Source: Gemmatimonadetes bacterium 13_2_20CM_2_65_7 (GTDB lineage Bacteria > Gemmatimonadota > Gemmatimonadetes > Gemmatimonadales > GWC2-71-9). From it: a stretch of DNA of 49,757 bases. The stretch lies in contig MNDR01000056.1 in NCBI GenBank assembly GCA_001915025.1, positions 9,781 through 59,537 of the forward strand, read 5' to 3'. This document shows positions 23,021-31,380 of the stretch, piece by piece. Positions within the stretch are counted from its first letter, which is position 1; each line of letters starts with the position of its first letter. The position numbers were made by a program, and so were the translations under genes. The notes below the pieces were generated by a model that was given only the letters and a program-made list of their open reading frames with translations, was not told the DNA's origin and did no database searches.

Positions 23021-24660
23021 CATTGCTTCTGAAAGTCCGGCCCGCCGATCGCTAAGCCAACCGCGAGCGCGCGAGCTTGCAGGGGATCGGCAACATCCGC
23101 GAGCTGCTCGAGGATGACGCTTCTCGTATGAACGGACATCGTACCGCCAAGGATACGCTCATCGACCATGTCGATGAGCTGTGAATGATCAGTGGTGGCG
23201 GGGATGACCCCATCGAGATTCGCATCGATGCCGGGTAACCGCCCCCCCGCCAGGGCGACGGCGGCGTTCATGCGCGCCAGCAGCGCGCCGCTGTTCACCC
23301 AATGGGCCTCCGTCTCAGCGTAGCCGGTCGGTGCGGGCTGCTGATACAGCGGCTCGCCGAGCCGGGCGACGACCTGGGCGAGCCTGGGAGTGGTATCGGG
23401 GTCCGCCGAGACTGCTCGGACCGCGCTCACGACGAACTCAAACGGCGTCTTCACTTTGGAACGGACCACCTGCGCAGACCAGAAATCGGGCGATGTGAAG
23501 ATCGCGCGTAAGACGGCGCGGATATCGCCGCGCGTTTTCTGCCAGGCCGCGACCGCGGCGTCGATGCAGCCATCGGGTGGCTCGTCCGCGACGAAGCGGG
23601 CGCACAACTTCGCGCTCACGTGATGCATCGTGGCGTGCTGCATTGCGAGGAACTTGAGGAGCCGCACGCCCTCGTCCTTTCCGTCGTCATGGAAGGTGAG
23701 GCCGAAGACGTGCTTGGTGCCATGATCGTGAGCCCAGTCGCGGAACACGAATCCCGCGCCGCGCTCCGGGGGCTCGATGCTCCAACCCGTGAAAATGCGG
23801 GCGACTTCAATGACGTCCGGTTGCGTGTACCCGCCATCGACGCCAAGGGTGTGCAGCTCGAGCAGCTCACGCGCGTAATTCTCGTTGATGCCTGTCGGCT
23901 GGTGGCGCCGCCTATCTTCCGGCATTTCGTTCATCCCAAACCGCCGCCGTCCGAAGAACGGGGCGAACGGGCGGAAGGGGCGAGGAGGCGCGGAACCGGG
24001 CGCCACACTCTGCGCATTGTCGAGATAGAACAGCATCGCCGGGCTTTCCGCCGTCGCGATGAGCAGGTCCTCAAAGCGGCCGAGGGCGCGCGGCCGGATT
24101 GTTTGCTCGATGTAGGAGGGCAACAGGAACCGATCGGCGCCTTTGCCGACAAAGACATTGAAATGGTTCGTCCAGAAGTCGACCATCACCTCTCGCAGCT
24201 GCCGCTCGGACAACGTGGCTCGCACGATGGCGAGTTGCTGCAGCTCGCCACCCAGCTCGCGGAACTCTCGCATTGGGCCCTCGATTTTGTCAGGGCGCAT
24301 GGAGTCACCCGTCTGTGCAAGCTCCCGCTGCATGCGCTGGCGCTCGCGTTGCGCGTCACGGAAGCGCTGCGCGAGGTCCCCACGGTCATAGTCGAGGATC
24401 TTGAACGCGTGCTCGCGCTGTTCGAGCGGCTTGTCATCGATGCGATCAGGATCGAGTTGCCGTTCGATCCAGCGCATGACGCCGTAGCGCGCCACGCTAT
24501 CCACCTCGCCGGGGCGCGGCCCGTAGGCCAGACGATTCAAGGCATGCAAAGCGGAGTCGTGCGCCGTCATCGCCGCAGCCGGTGGGGCAGGAGGCGGCGA
24601 CTGCGCGGCGAGCGACGTCGCCAGAGTCAACGTGGTGGCGATCGAAAGAGGAATTCGCAT
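23020..24660 (-). CDS. DUF1800 family exported protein
   Basis: 546 residues with a Sec signal peptide (MRIPLSIATTLTLATSLAAQS). Family landmarks are HALNRLAYGPRPGEVDSVARYG near the N-terminus, REVMVDFWTNHFNVF, the conserved NENYARELLELHTLGVDGGYTQPDV and ARIFTGW, and AHWVNSGALLARMN. The function of DUF1800 proteins is not established; they are conserved as the upstream partner of DUF1501 in many phyla, exactly as here. The gene is divergent from the ABC exporter with 41 bases between starts (to 24702). Its stop codon begins in the last base of the repeat array. Confidence 0.92.
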   Translation of the reverse strand: MRIPLSIATTLTLATSLAAQSPPPAPPAAAMTAHDSALHALNRLAYGPRPGEVDSVARYGVMRWIERQLDPDRIDDKPLEQREHAFKILDYDRGDLAQRFRDAQRERQRMQRELAQTGDSMRPDKIEGPMREFRELGGELQQLAIVRATLSERQLREVMVDFWTNHFNVFVGKGADRFLLPSYIEQTIRPRALGRFEDLLIATAESPAMLFYLDNAQSVAPGSAPPRPFRPFAPFFGRRRFGMNEMPEDRRRHQPTGINENYARELLELHTLGVDGGYTQPDVIEVARIFTGWSIEPPERGAGFVFRDWAHDHGTKHVFGLTFHDDGKDEGVRLLKFLAMQHATMHHVSAKLCARFVADEPPDGCIDAAVAAWQKTRGDIRAVLRAIFTSPDFWSAQVVRSKVKTPFEFVVSAVRAVSADPDTTPRLAQVVARLGEPLYQQPAPTGYAETEAHWVNSGALLARMNAAVALAGGRLPGIDANLDGVIPATTDHSQLIDMVDERILGGTMSVHTRSVILEQLADVADPLQARALAVGLAIGGPDFQKQ

Positions 24661-24701
24661 CCGCCTATACTGACGGTTGTCTCAATGCGAAGTTAATGAA
24701 T

Positions 24702-26579
24702 ATGGCTCGATCCACCCGCCCGTCCCGTTCCCGCGCTCGTCGCGGATTGAAGCCCGATGAGGGACCGCCGCCGACCTGGAGCGAACGGCTAGCCGCCCTG
24801 AAGCACGTTCCCCCGCTCATCCGCCTGGTTTTCCAGACGCATCGGGGCTACACGGCGGCGATTCTCGCGCTGCGTGTAATCCGGTCGTTCATCCCCGTGG
24901 CGGTCCTGTGGATCGGGAAGCTCATCATCGATGGCGTCATTGCGGGCATGGCGGCTGCGCACGCCGGACGCACGCCCGACTGGTGGCATCTCGCGACGCT
25001 GGTTGGGCTGGAGCTGGGCATCGCCGTCGTGGGCGAGGGACTGGCACGACTTTCGTCCTTGCTCGAGAGTCTGCTCGGCGACCTCTTCGCGAACCGCCTC
25101 AGCGTCCGGTTGATGGAGCACGCCGCGACGCTCGACCTGGCGCAGTTCGAGGACGCGGAGATCTACGACCACCTGGAGCGCGCGCGCCGCCAGACGACCG
25201 GCCGTATTGGCCTGTTCACGCTGCTGCTCGGGACGGCGCAAGACCTCATCACTCTAGCTTCGTTAGCCAGCGTGCTGCTGGTTCAGCTGCCCTGGTTGTT
25301 GCTCCTCCTCACGATCGCCGTGCTGCCGGCATTTCTCGGCGAAGCACACTTCGCATCGTTGGGTTATTCGCTGCTGTTCTCATGGACGCCAGAACGACGC
25401 TTGCTCGACTACCTGCGCTACATGGGCGCGTCTGATGAGTCCGCGAAGGAAGTGAAGCTCTTCGGCCTCTCGAAGTTCCTGGTGGGTCGTTACGCGGATC
25501 TGTCGGACAAGTTCTATCAAGAGAACAAGAAGCTTGCCGTGCGCCGCAACATCGTCTCGACGTTGCTCGTGACACTCGGAACGCTGGGCTACTACGGCGC
25601 CTACGTCGTGATCATCTATCGCACGGTGCTCGGCGTCTTCTCGATCGGCACGCTGACGTTCCTCGCGGGCTCCTTCCGTCAGAGCCGTGACTTGATTCAG
25701 CGCGTGCTGCTGGCGCTGTCGCAGATCTACGAGCAGAGCCTCTATCTGAGCGATCTGTTCACGTTCTTCGACGTGCGTCCGACGGTCGTATCGCAGCCGG
25801 GCGCCCGAGCGGTACCGCGTCCCATCCGGTCAGGATTCCAATTCGAGAACGTCGGGTTCCGCTATCCTGGCTCGCAACGGTGGGCGGTGCGCCATCTTTC
25901 GTTCACGTTCGAGCCGCACGAACGCATCGCATTGGTCGGAGAGAATGGGGCGGGGAAGACGACGCTCGTGAAGCTGCTCGCGCGCCTCTACGATCCTGAC
26001 GAGGGCCGGATTCTGCTCGACGGTGTCGACCTGCGCGACTATGACCTCGACAGTCTTCGCAAGAATATCGGAATCATCTTCCAGGATTTCGTCCGCTACG
26101 ACTTCATCCTCCGGGAAAACATCGGTGTGAGCCAGGTCGAGGCATTGGACGACGACGCGCGGATCCGCGAGGCCGCGCGCCGCAGTCTCGCGGATTCGGT
26201 CGCGCAGCGCGTGCCGCAAGGCTTCGACCAGATGTTGGGCCGGCGGTTCGACAATGGAGTGGAGCTATCGGGCGGCGAGTGGCAGAAGGTCGCGCTGGCG
26301 CGCGCGTACATGCGCGACGCCCAGGTGCTGATTCTCGACGAGCCGACCGCCGCGCTCGATGCGCGCGCCGAGTATGAGGTCTTCCTGCGCTTTGCCGAGC
26401 TGACGAAGGGTCGGATGGCGGTGCTGATCTCCCACCGCTTTTCCACGGTGCGGATGGCTGACCGCATTCTGGTGTTGAAGGGAGGCGAGCTCGTCGACGA
26501 TGGCACGCATGAGGAGCTGCTCGCGCGCGGCGGCCTCTACGCGGAGCTGTTCAGTCTTCAGGCGGCGGGGTACCGCTAG
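24702..26579 (+). CDS. ABC exporter, fused transmembrane and ATPase domains (type IV fold)
   Basis: 625 residues from ATG 24702 (GAAG 9 bases upstream; ATG 24696 also possible). A basic N-terminus is followed by about six transmembrane helices (residues 35-330), then an ATPase domain with Walker A GENGAGKTT (about 413-421), signature LSGGEWQ (about 521), Walker B VLILDEPTAALD and ISHRFSTV. The half-transporter would work as a homodimer in the inner membrane to export a lipid, peptide or drug. The substrate is not predictable and no accessory genes are adjacent. Its 3' end overlaps the opposing NTF2-like fragment by 29 bases. Confidence 0.92.
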   Translation: MARSTRPSRSRARRGLKPDEGPPPTWSERLAALKHVPPLIRLVFQTHRGYTAAILALRVIRSFIPVAVLWIGKLIIDGVIAGMAAAHAGRTPDWWHLATLVGLELGIAVVGEGLARLSSLLESLLGDLFANRLSVRLMEHAATLDLAQFEDAEIYDHLERARRQTTGRIGLFTLLLGTAQDLITLASLASVLLVQLPWLLLLLTIAVLPAFLGEAHFASLGYSLLFSWTPERRLLDYLRYMGASDESAKEVKLFGLSKFLVGRYADLSDKFYQENKKLAVRRNIVSTLLVTLGTLGYYGAYVVIIYRTVLGVFSIGTLTFLAGSFRQSRDLIQRVLLALSQIYEQSLYLSDLFTFFDVRPTVVSQPGARAVPRPIRSGFQFENVGFRYPGSQRWAVRHLSFTFEPHERIALVGENGAGKTTLVKLLARLYDPDEGRILLDGVDLRDYDLDSLRKNIGIIFQDFVRYDFILRENIGVSQVEALDDDARIREAARRSLADSVAQRVPQGFDQMLGRRFDNGVELSGGEWQKVALARAYMRDAQVLILDEPTAALDARAEYEVFLRFAELTKGRMAVLISHRFSTVRMADRILVLKGGELVDDGTHEELLARGGLYAELFSLQAAGYR

Positions 26580-26856
26580 CTGGCGCGGCAGGTGCTGGCC
26601 GGACGTTCCCGCCATCGGCGACGAACTTCCAACTTCCATCGCGTTGCCGCTTCCAGATCGTCAAGTACTTGCTGTAGTGCTTGAGGCTGGCGATGCGCGC
26701 CTCTCCCACCGTGCAGCCGAGATCTCCTGACCGCGCAATCTCCGCCGCTACTGGCCACCATTCCAGCACGGCGCCCGCCGGAAAGCCGTCAAACCCCGCG
26801 GCGATCGCTTCCCGGCCTTCGCTCATTTGCGCGCCCCCGCCCCCCCCAAATGCCAC
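26551..26856 (-). pseudogene. NTF2/DUF4440-like second domain, separated by a frameshift from its first domain
   Basis: About 100 residues ending a domain with SEGREAIAAGFDGFPAGAVLEWWPV and YSKYLTIWKRQRDGSWKFVADGG, the typical second half of two-domain SnoaL/DUF4440-like proteins. It has no good start: the GTG at 26856 lies next to a run of eight Gs on the coding strand (26840-26847) inside the 3' end of the preceding NTF2-like gene. Adding one G there joins both frames (HLGG to GGGAQMSEG). Upstream in this frame the residues AFASEAAVAFGGGGG also look like domain sequence, so a small deletion is an alternative. Likely a broken gene or an assembly error. Confidence 0.55.
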
Positions 26857-27245
26857 GGCAGCTTCGCTTGCGAAGGCACAGGCTTGCTTCGAGCGTAGGC
26901 CGAGACTCGCCAGCCTTCCGAAAGTTTGCGCCAGCAGGCGAGGTACTTGCCGCGCTCACCAGTTGAGCGCGTCCAACCGTAGGTATAGCCCAACGTGCCG
27001 TCACTCGACACGTCGGCGTATGCCGGTGTCCGTACGACGTTCCGCATGGACGTGTCGCCGGCAAGGAAGGCGCTGATGTTCCGCGCGCCGCGTATCAGCG
27101 GCGCGCCAGGATGCAGATACGCGGCACTGTCTGTGAAGGCGGCGGAGGTAATCGCGAGCGCGCGATCGGCGGCGAGCAAGGCGTTGCGATCGGATGTTCG
27201 GTCCGCTGTTGCCGTCAACAAGAAGAGCGTGATCACGTAGCGCAT
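26823..27245 (-). CDS. Exported NTF2-like (DUF4440-type) protein, probably truncated
   Basis: 140 residues from ATG 27245, with GGAGG 6 bases upstream. MRYVITLFLLTATADRTS is a short signal peptide. The domain reads ADRALAITSAAFTDSAAYLHPGAPLIRG...GKYLACWRKLSEGWRVSAYARS, the pattern of a SnoaL/DUF4440 cone-shaped fold. The stop falls right after a G8 run, and the continuation of the family (a second similar domain) is found in another frame. Function of these proteins is unknown; many are periplasmic ligand-binding or steroid-isomerase-like folds without known activity. The 27246-27367 gap upstream contains no feature I can support. Confidence 0.65.
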   Translation of the reverse strand: MRYVITLFLLTATADRTSDRNALLAADRALAITSAAFTDSAAYLHPGAPLIRGARNISAFLAGDTSMRNVVRTPAYADVSSDGTLGYTYGWTRSTGERGKYLACWRKLSEGWRVSAYARSKPVPSQAKLPWHLGGAGARK

Positions 27246-27367
27246 GGGTGCCTCCGGCACACAATCTTGCGGAAACCGATGCCTGTCCTAGGGGGACCGT
27301 GTCATCCCCATGTGAATTTCACACACTTCTGACCGGTCCGCCGCTGCCGTTCCGGTAGGATGCTACA

Positions 27368-28417
27368 ATGATGCTCATGAAACGCGGGCTCATGATTTTC
27401 GCCGCCTGGACGGCCGTCGCACTGCTCTTCTCCATCCAGATGTACTACCAGACGAGCAGCAGCGCCGAGCCCCGGACGTGGAGCTGGATCCTCGCCTGGC
27501 AACTCACCGGATGGTGGAGCTGGGCCGTATTCACCCCGCCCGTCTGGGCATTTTCGGCCTGGGCGGTGCGGATTCGGCGCCCCGCGCAGTTGATCGCCGC
27601 GCATTTGCCCATGGCCGTCGCGACTGCGGTGTTGTGCGCGGCATTAGAGGGTGGAGCGAAGTGGGCACTCGGCCTGTATCGCACGCCGCACACGTTCCTC
27701 ACCGGCATGGGTGACGCGGTGGCGATGTACTGGACGTTCAACCTGCTCGTGTACGCGATGGTGGCGGGACTGTATCACGCGTGGCGCGCCGAGCGGCTCG
27801 AGATGCAGCTCGTCCAGGCGCGACTCGACGCGCTCGTCGGCCAGCTCCAGCCGCACTTCCTCTTTAATACGCTCCACACGATTTCGGCTTTCGTGCTCGA
27901 GGACCCCAAGCAGGCGAATCGCATGATCGCGCGGCTCTCGGAGCTGCTGCGCCAATCGTTTAATAGCGAACGCGGACCGCTCGTCACACTCGAAGAGGAG
28001 CTCGAGCTGCTCGACCATTACGTCGCGATTCAGGAAGCGCGTTTCGGCGACCGGTTGCGGGTGACCTTCCGGGTCGATCCGCAGGCATCGGCGGCCATGG
28101 TGCCGACGCTCCTGCTCCAGCCGCTGGTCGAGAATGCGATCCGGCACGGCGCGGTCCCCAACGGCGGCGTGGCTGAAGTGGAGATTGCCGCCACGCGCGT
28201 CGGCGACAACGTGCATCTCGAGGTTCGTGACAACGGGCCAGGGATCGCGCCCCCCAACGGCCGGAGCGGTCTCGGACTCACGAACACGCGCGCTCGGCTG
28301 CTCGAGCTGTACGGTCCGAGTCATCGGTTCGATCTGACGAACGCGCCGGCGCCGGGTCGCGGCGCCGTTGCGACCATCGAGATTCCGTTTACCGATCATG
28401 CGCGCGATCATCGTTGA
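27368..28417 (+). CDS. LytS/YpdA-like membrane sensor histidine kinase
   Basis: 349 residues; AGGA lies 7 bases before the ATG. Four hydrophobic segments (about 8-25, 42-65, 74-95 and 115-135) form a membrane sensor, followed by the His_kinase domain with phosphoacceptor H163 in QLQPHFLFNTLHTI, the N-box LLQPLVENAIRHG, and the glycine-rich RDNGPGIAPP and SGLGLTNTRARL of the ATPase. This class usually pairs with LytTR-type regulators. The regulator gene starts 20 bases before this gene ends, so the two are coupled. The signal sensed is unknown. Confidence 0.92.
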   Translation: MMLMKRGLMIFAAWTAVALLFSIQMYYQTSSSAEPRTWSWILAWQLTGWWSWAVFTPPVWAFSAWAVRIRRPAQLIAAHLPMAVATAVLCAALEGGAKWALGLYRTPHTFLTGMGDAVAMYWTFNLLVYAMVAGLYHAWRAERLEMQLVQARLDALVGQLQPHFLFNTLHTISAFVLEDPKQANRMIARLSELLRQSFNSERGPLVTLEEELELLDHYVAIQEARFGDRLRVTFRVDPQASAAMVPTLLLQPLVENAIRHGAVPNGGVAEVEIAATRVGDNVHLEVRDNGPGIAPPNGRSGLGLTNTRARLLELYGPSHRFDLTNAPAPGRGAVATIEIPFTDHARDHR

Positions 28418-29084
28418 CGACGAAGCGCCCGCGCGACGGCGCTTGCGCGGCGTTTTGCAGCAGATTCCGGCCGTCACGCGCATCGATGAGTGCGCCAATG
28501 GCCGCGATGCGGCGCTGCTCCTCAAACGCGGCGCCCCCGACCTGGTGTTTCTGGACATCCAGATTCCCGACCTCGACGGGTTTGCCGTCGCCGCCGCGGC
28601 CAGCGAGGAGCGGCCGCCGGCAATCGTGTTCGTCACGGCGTACGACGAGCACGCGGTCCGCGCCTTCGAAATCCAGGCCTTCGATTATCTCCTGAAGCCG
28701 TTCGATGACGAGCGTGTGATCGCGACCGTCAACCGGGCCGCGGAATTTCTGGAGTGGATCCGGCGTGAAGGAGGCAGCGATTCGGCGTTTCAGGGCTTCG
28801 GTGACGTCACCGTGGATTTCGCGAAGCACCTCGTCCGGCGCGGCGGGCGGCCGGCGGAACTGCGGCCGAAGGAATACGCGCTGCTCGTCGCGCTACTCAA
28901 GCGTGGCGGACGCGTCGCCAGCCGCCTCGAGCTGTTACGCGAAGTTTGGGGCTATGCCGAAGACGTCATGAGCCGCACGGTCGACACCCACGTCGCGATG
29001 TTGCGGCGCAAGCTGGAGCCCGACGCCGCCCACCCGCGCCACATCGTCACGGTGCGGACGTTCGGCTACCGCATCGAGCGTTAG
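28398..29084 (+). CDS. Response regulator: LytTR-type receiver fused to an OmpR/PhoB-type winged helix
   Basis: 228 residues. The receiver (1-120) has the acidic pair DDE (7-9), phospho-acceptor D53 (FLDIQIPDLDG), T80 (FVTAYDEHAVRAF) and K100 (FDYLLKPFD); the AYDEHAVRAFE-x-x-A-x-DYLLKPF wording is typical of LytTR-partner receivers. The C-terminal half (about 130-228) instead reads ELRPKEYALLVALLKRGGRVASRLELLREVWGY...RTVDTHVAMLRRKLE...VRTFGYRI, a clear PhoB/OmpR winged helix. The protein is thus a hybrid of two families, paired by overlap with a LytS-like kinase. It probably binds direct repeats as a transcription factor. Confidence 0.93.
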   Translation: MRAIIVDDEAPARRRLRGVLQQIPAVTRIDECANGRDAALLLKRGAPDLVFLDIQIPDLDGFAVAAAASEERPPAIVFVTAYDEHAVRAFEIQAFDYLLKPFDDERVIATVNRAAEFLEWIRREGGSDSAFQGFGDVTVDFAKHLVRRGGRPAELRPKEYALLVALLKRGGRVASRLELLREVWGYAEDVMSRTVDTHVAMLRRKLEPDAAHPRHIVTVRTFGYRIER

Positions 29085-30085
29085 CGGAAGAGCAACTGAT
29101 CGGCGATCCGCTCGGCGATCGCCTCGGGTTCACCGCTCGAGCGATTGGTGAGGATCACGATGGTCAGGCGCCGGTTCGGGTAGCGCTGGATCGCGTTTCG
29201 GAAGCCGCTCGTCTCACCGGTATGGCGCCACCGCTTCTCGCCACGATAGCTATCGACAAACCACCCGAACCCATATTCGGTCGTCGCGCCCGCGGGCAGC
29301 ACCGGCGGCGTGGTGGCAAGCGCGAGCGTCGCTGAGTCGACGAGGCCTGCGGTCGACAGCGCGCGATCCCATCGCGTCAGGTCGTCGACATTCGCGTAGA
29401 TGCCGCCGTCGCCCAACGTGGCGCTGGTGACGCTCTGATCCGTTTGTATGAACGTTCCGCCGCTGGGCGAATACCCGTACGCGCGCTGAGGGACCGTATC
29501 CTTGCCCTCGACGTGCGCCACCGTCGCGCTCATTGCCAATGGCTCGAAGACTCGCCTCCGCATGAATTCGGGGTACGGCATTCCCGAAACGCGCGCGATG
29601 ATCATCCCGAGCAGCACATAGCCGGAGTTGCTGTAGCGATAGGCGCTGCCCGCCGGGAAATAGAGAGAGTCCTTCGCTGCGACGAGCGCCAGCACGTCGC
29701 GATCATCGAGCTGCGCGGTGCGCGCTGCGGGTACGAGGACTTCGTAATCCCAGATTCCCGATGTGTGGTTCAAGAAGTGTCGGATGGTGACGGCGCGCGT
29801 GGCGGGCGGCAGCTCCGGGATAATCTCCGACACCGGCTGGTCGTAGCGAAGCTTGCCGTCCCTTACCAGCAGCATGATGGCAGTGGCCGTGAACTGCTTC
29901 GAAAGCGATGCGAGCCGGAAGTCGGTGGTGGGAGTGGCCGGTATGCCGTGCTCCAGATCGGCGAGGCCGTAGGCACGGCGCAGCACCACCTCGTCGTCCT
30001 TGATGACGATCACGCTCGCGCCGGGCGTGGTACCGGTGTAGGCGCGGAACAGCGAATCGACGGCGCGCAGGTCGATGTTAGCCAC
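29081..30085 (-). CDS. Serine beta-lactamase-like hydrolase (class C/esterase family)
   Basis: 334 residues from GTG 30085. Catalytic motifs: S60-L-S-K63 (SxxK), Y151-S-N153 (YxN) and HTGETSGF near the C-terminus (HTG in place of KTG), as in penicillin-binding-protein-like esterases and D-aminopeptidases rather than true beta-lactamases. Upstream, the same frame encodes a signal-like stretch VLTLALCASCATTGARR but no ATG, GTG or TTG to start it, so the annotated protein lacks an export signal; an unusual start codon (CTG) or a sequence error is possible. Its 3' end overlaps the regulator gene by 4 bases. Confidence 0.85.
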   Translation of the reverse strand: MANIDLRAVDSLFRAYTGTTPGASVIVIKDDEVVLRRAYGLADLEHGIPATPTTDFRLASLSKQFTATAIMLLVRDGKLRYDQPVSEIIPELPPATRAVTIRHFLNHTSGIWDYEVLVPAARTAQLDDRDVLALVAAKDSLYFPAGSAYRYSNSGYVLLGMIIARVSGMPYPEFMRRRVFEPLAMSATVAHVEGKDTVPQRAYGYSPSGGTFIQTDQSVTSATLGDGGIYANVDDLTRWDRALSTAGLVDSATLALATTPPVLPAGATTEYGFGWFVDSYRGEKRWRHTGETSGFRNAIQRYPNRRLTIVILTNRSSGEPEAIAERIADQLLFR

Positions 30086-30129
30086 GCGCCTGGCGCCTGT
30101 GGTCGCGCAACTCGCGCATAGCGCGAGCG

Positions 30130-30486
30130 TCAGGACTTTGTGGATGCGTACCAGGCGTTCCAGGTCTCCTGCGCGGCGCCGATAGTGAGCTGGTTCTGGT
30201 TGCGCACGAGCGGCATGCGCAACAGCAACGGCTCCAGACTGAGCTTCTCCAGCCAGCGTTCCTCGCTGAGTGTCGCCGAGCGAAGGCCGAGCTCACCGAA
30301 GCGGCGCGAATCACGATCGATCAGTGCGGCCACGCCGAACTTCTGCGCGAAGCGGCGCAATTCCCCGACTGCGGCGGCGCGCTCATTCAGGTCTACAAAG
30401 TGCACCTTGATGCGCCGTTCCGCGAAGAACCGCAACGCGGCGCGCGTGTCCGCGCTCTTTCGGACGCCAAACACCTGAACCTCCAT
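30130..30486 (-). CDS. ArsC/Spx-fold protein without cysteine
   Basis: 118 residues from ATG 30486; the longer open frame upstream is a shadow of the opposing EamA gene. The sequence follows the ArsC/YffB fold: MEVQVFGVRKSADTRAALRFF (family form G-I-K-N-C-D-T-x-x-K-A), then VDLNERAAAVGELRRFAQKFG and PLLLRMPLVRNQNQLTIGAAQETW. The catalytic cysteine position is Ala/Ser and the whole protein has no cysteine, so arsenate reduction is excluded; it may be a structural or RNA-polymerase-binding Spx-like protein. Divergent from the EamA gene with 27 bases between starts. Confidence 0.75.
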   Translation of the reverse strand: MEVQVFGVRKSADTRAALRFFAERRIKVHFVDLNERAAAVGELRRFAQKFGVAALIDRDSRRFGELGLRSATLSEERWLEKLSLEPLLLRMPLVRNQNQLTIGAAQETWNAWYASTKS

Positions 30487-30513
30487 CGGAGCGGTAATAT
30501 ATTCCTCGCTCCC

Positions 30514-31380
30514 ATGACCCCCAGATCCAAAGTTGTGGCGGCCGCCGTCCTGTTCTCGACGGGCGGTGCGGCCATCAAATGGTGCGGCTTCGCGGCATGG
30601 CAGCTGGCCGCGTTTCGGGCGGCGTTCGCGCTGATCGCCATCCTCACCTTGCTGCCCGAGGCGCGCCGCGCCTGGACGTGGCGTACCGTCATCGTCGGGT
30701 TCGCTTATGCCGCAACGACGCTGCTGTATGTGCAGGCGAACAAACACACGACCGCCGCGAGCGCGATCTTTTTGCAGTCGACGAGCCCGCTCTTCATTCT
30801 GCTGCTCGCGCCGCTGCTCTTGGGCGAGCACGCCACGCGGCGCGACATCGCGCAGATGGCGGCGATGGCCGTTGGGCTGGGCCTGTTCTTTCTTGGTTCC
30901 GACCGGCCGTCGACGACTGCGCCGAATCCGGCGCTGGGAAACACGCTGGCCGCGATCTGTGCGGTGACGTGGGCGTTCACTGTGATCGGATATCGCTGGC
31001 TCGCAGCGCGGGGCGCCTCCGTGGCCGGCGCGGCGGCATCTGGCAACCTGATGGCCAGTCTCTTCGCTCTCGTCATGGCGCAGCCGCTGGTCGCGGGCCG
31101 CCCGGTTGATTGGGCCGTCGTCGCGTTTCTCGGGATCTTTCAGCTGGGCATTCCGTATCTGTTCCTCGCGAGCGCGGTGCCGCGATTGCGCGCGCTCGAG
31201 GTCGCGCTCTTTCTCTTAATCGAGCCGGTGCTGAATCCGATCTGGGCGTGGCTCGTTCACGGAGAACGGCCGGGTCCGGCAGCACTGATCGGCGGCGCGC
31301 TGATTCTGGGGGCGACTGCCATTCGCACAATCCTCGACGCCCGTTTCCCGCGGCAGATCGAATCGAGCGCGCATGCCTGA
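30514..31380 (+). CDS. EamA/DMT superfamily transporter
   Basis: 288 residues from ATG 30514. About ten hydrophobic helices in two repeats; ATTLLYVQANKHTTAASAIFLQSTSPLFILLLAPLLLGE is the first EamA repeat signature and FQLGIPYLFLASAVPRLRALEVALFLLIEPVLNPIWAWLVHGE the second. Members export amino acids, metabolites or drugs across the inner membrane. The longer in-frame extension upstream overlaps the divergent ArsC-like gene and is non-coding. The stop overlaps the following MFS gene start by 8 bases, so both transporters are one transcription unit. Confidence 0.9.
   Translation: MTPRSKVVAAAVLFSTGGAAIKWCGFAAWQLAAFRAAFALIAILTLLPEARRAWTWRTVIVGFAYAATTLLYVQANKHTTAASAIFLQSTSPLFILLLAPLLLGEHATRRDIAQMAAMAVGLGLFFLGSDRPSTTAPNPALGNTLAAICAVTWAFTVIGYRWLAARGASVAGAAASGNLMASLFALVMAQPLVAGRPVDWAVVAFLGIFQLGIPYLFLASAVPRLRALEVALFLLIEPVLNPIWAWLVHGERPGPAALIGGALILGATAIRTILDARFPRQIESSAHA

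Noticed and set aside
29081-30085. True class C beta-lactamase (resistance gene)
   Set aside because: It has HTG in place of KTG and resembles general penicillin-binding-protein-like esterases; resistance cannot be claimed.
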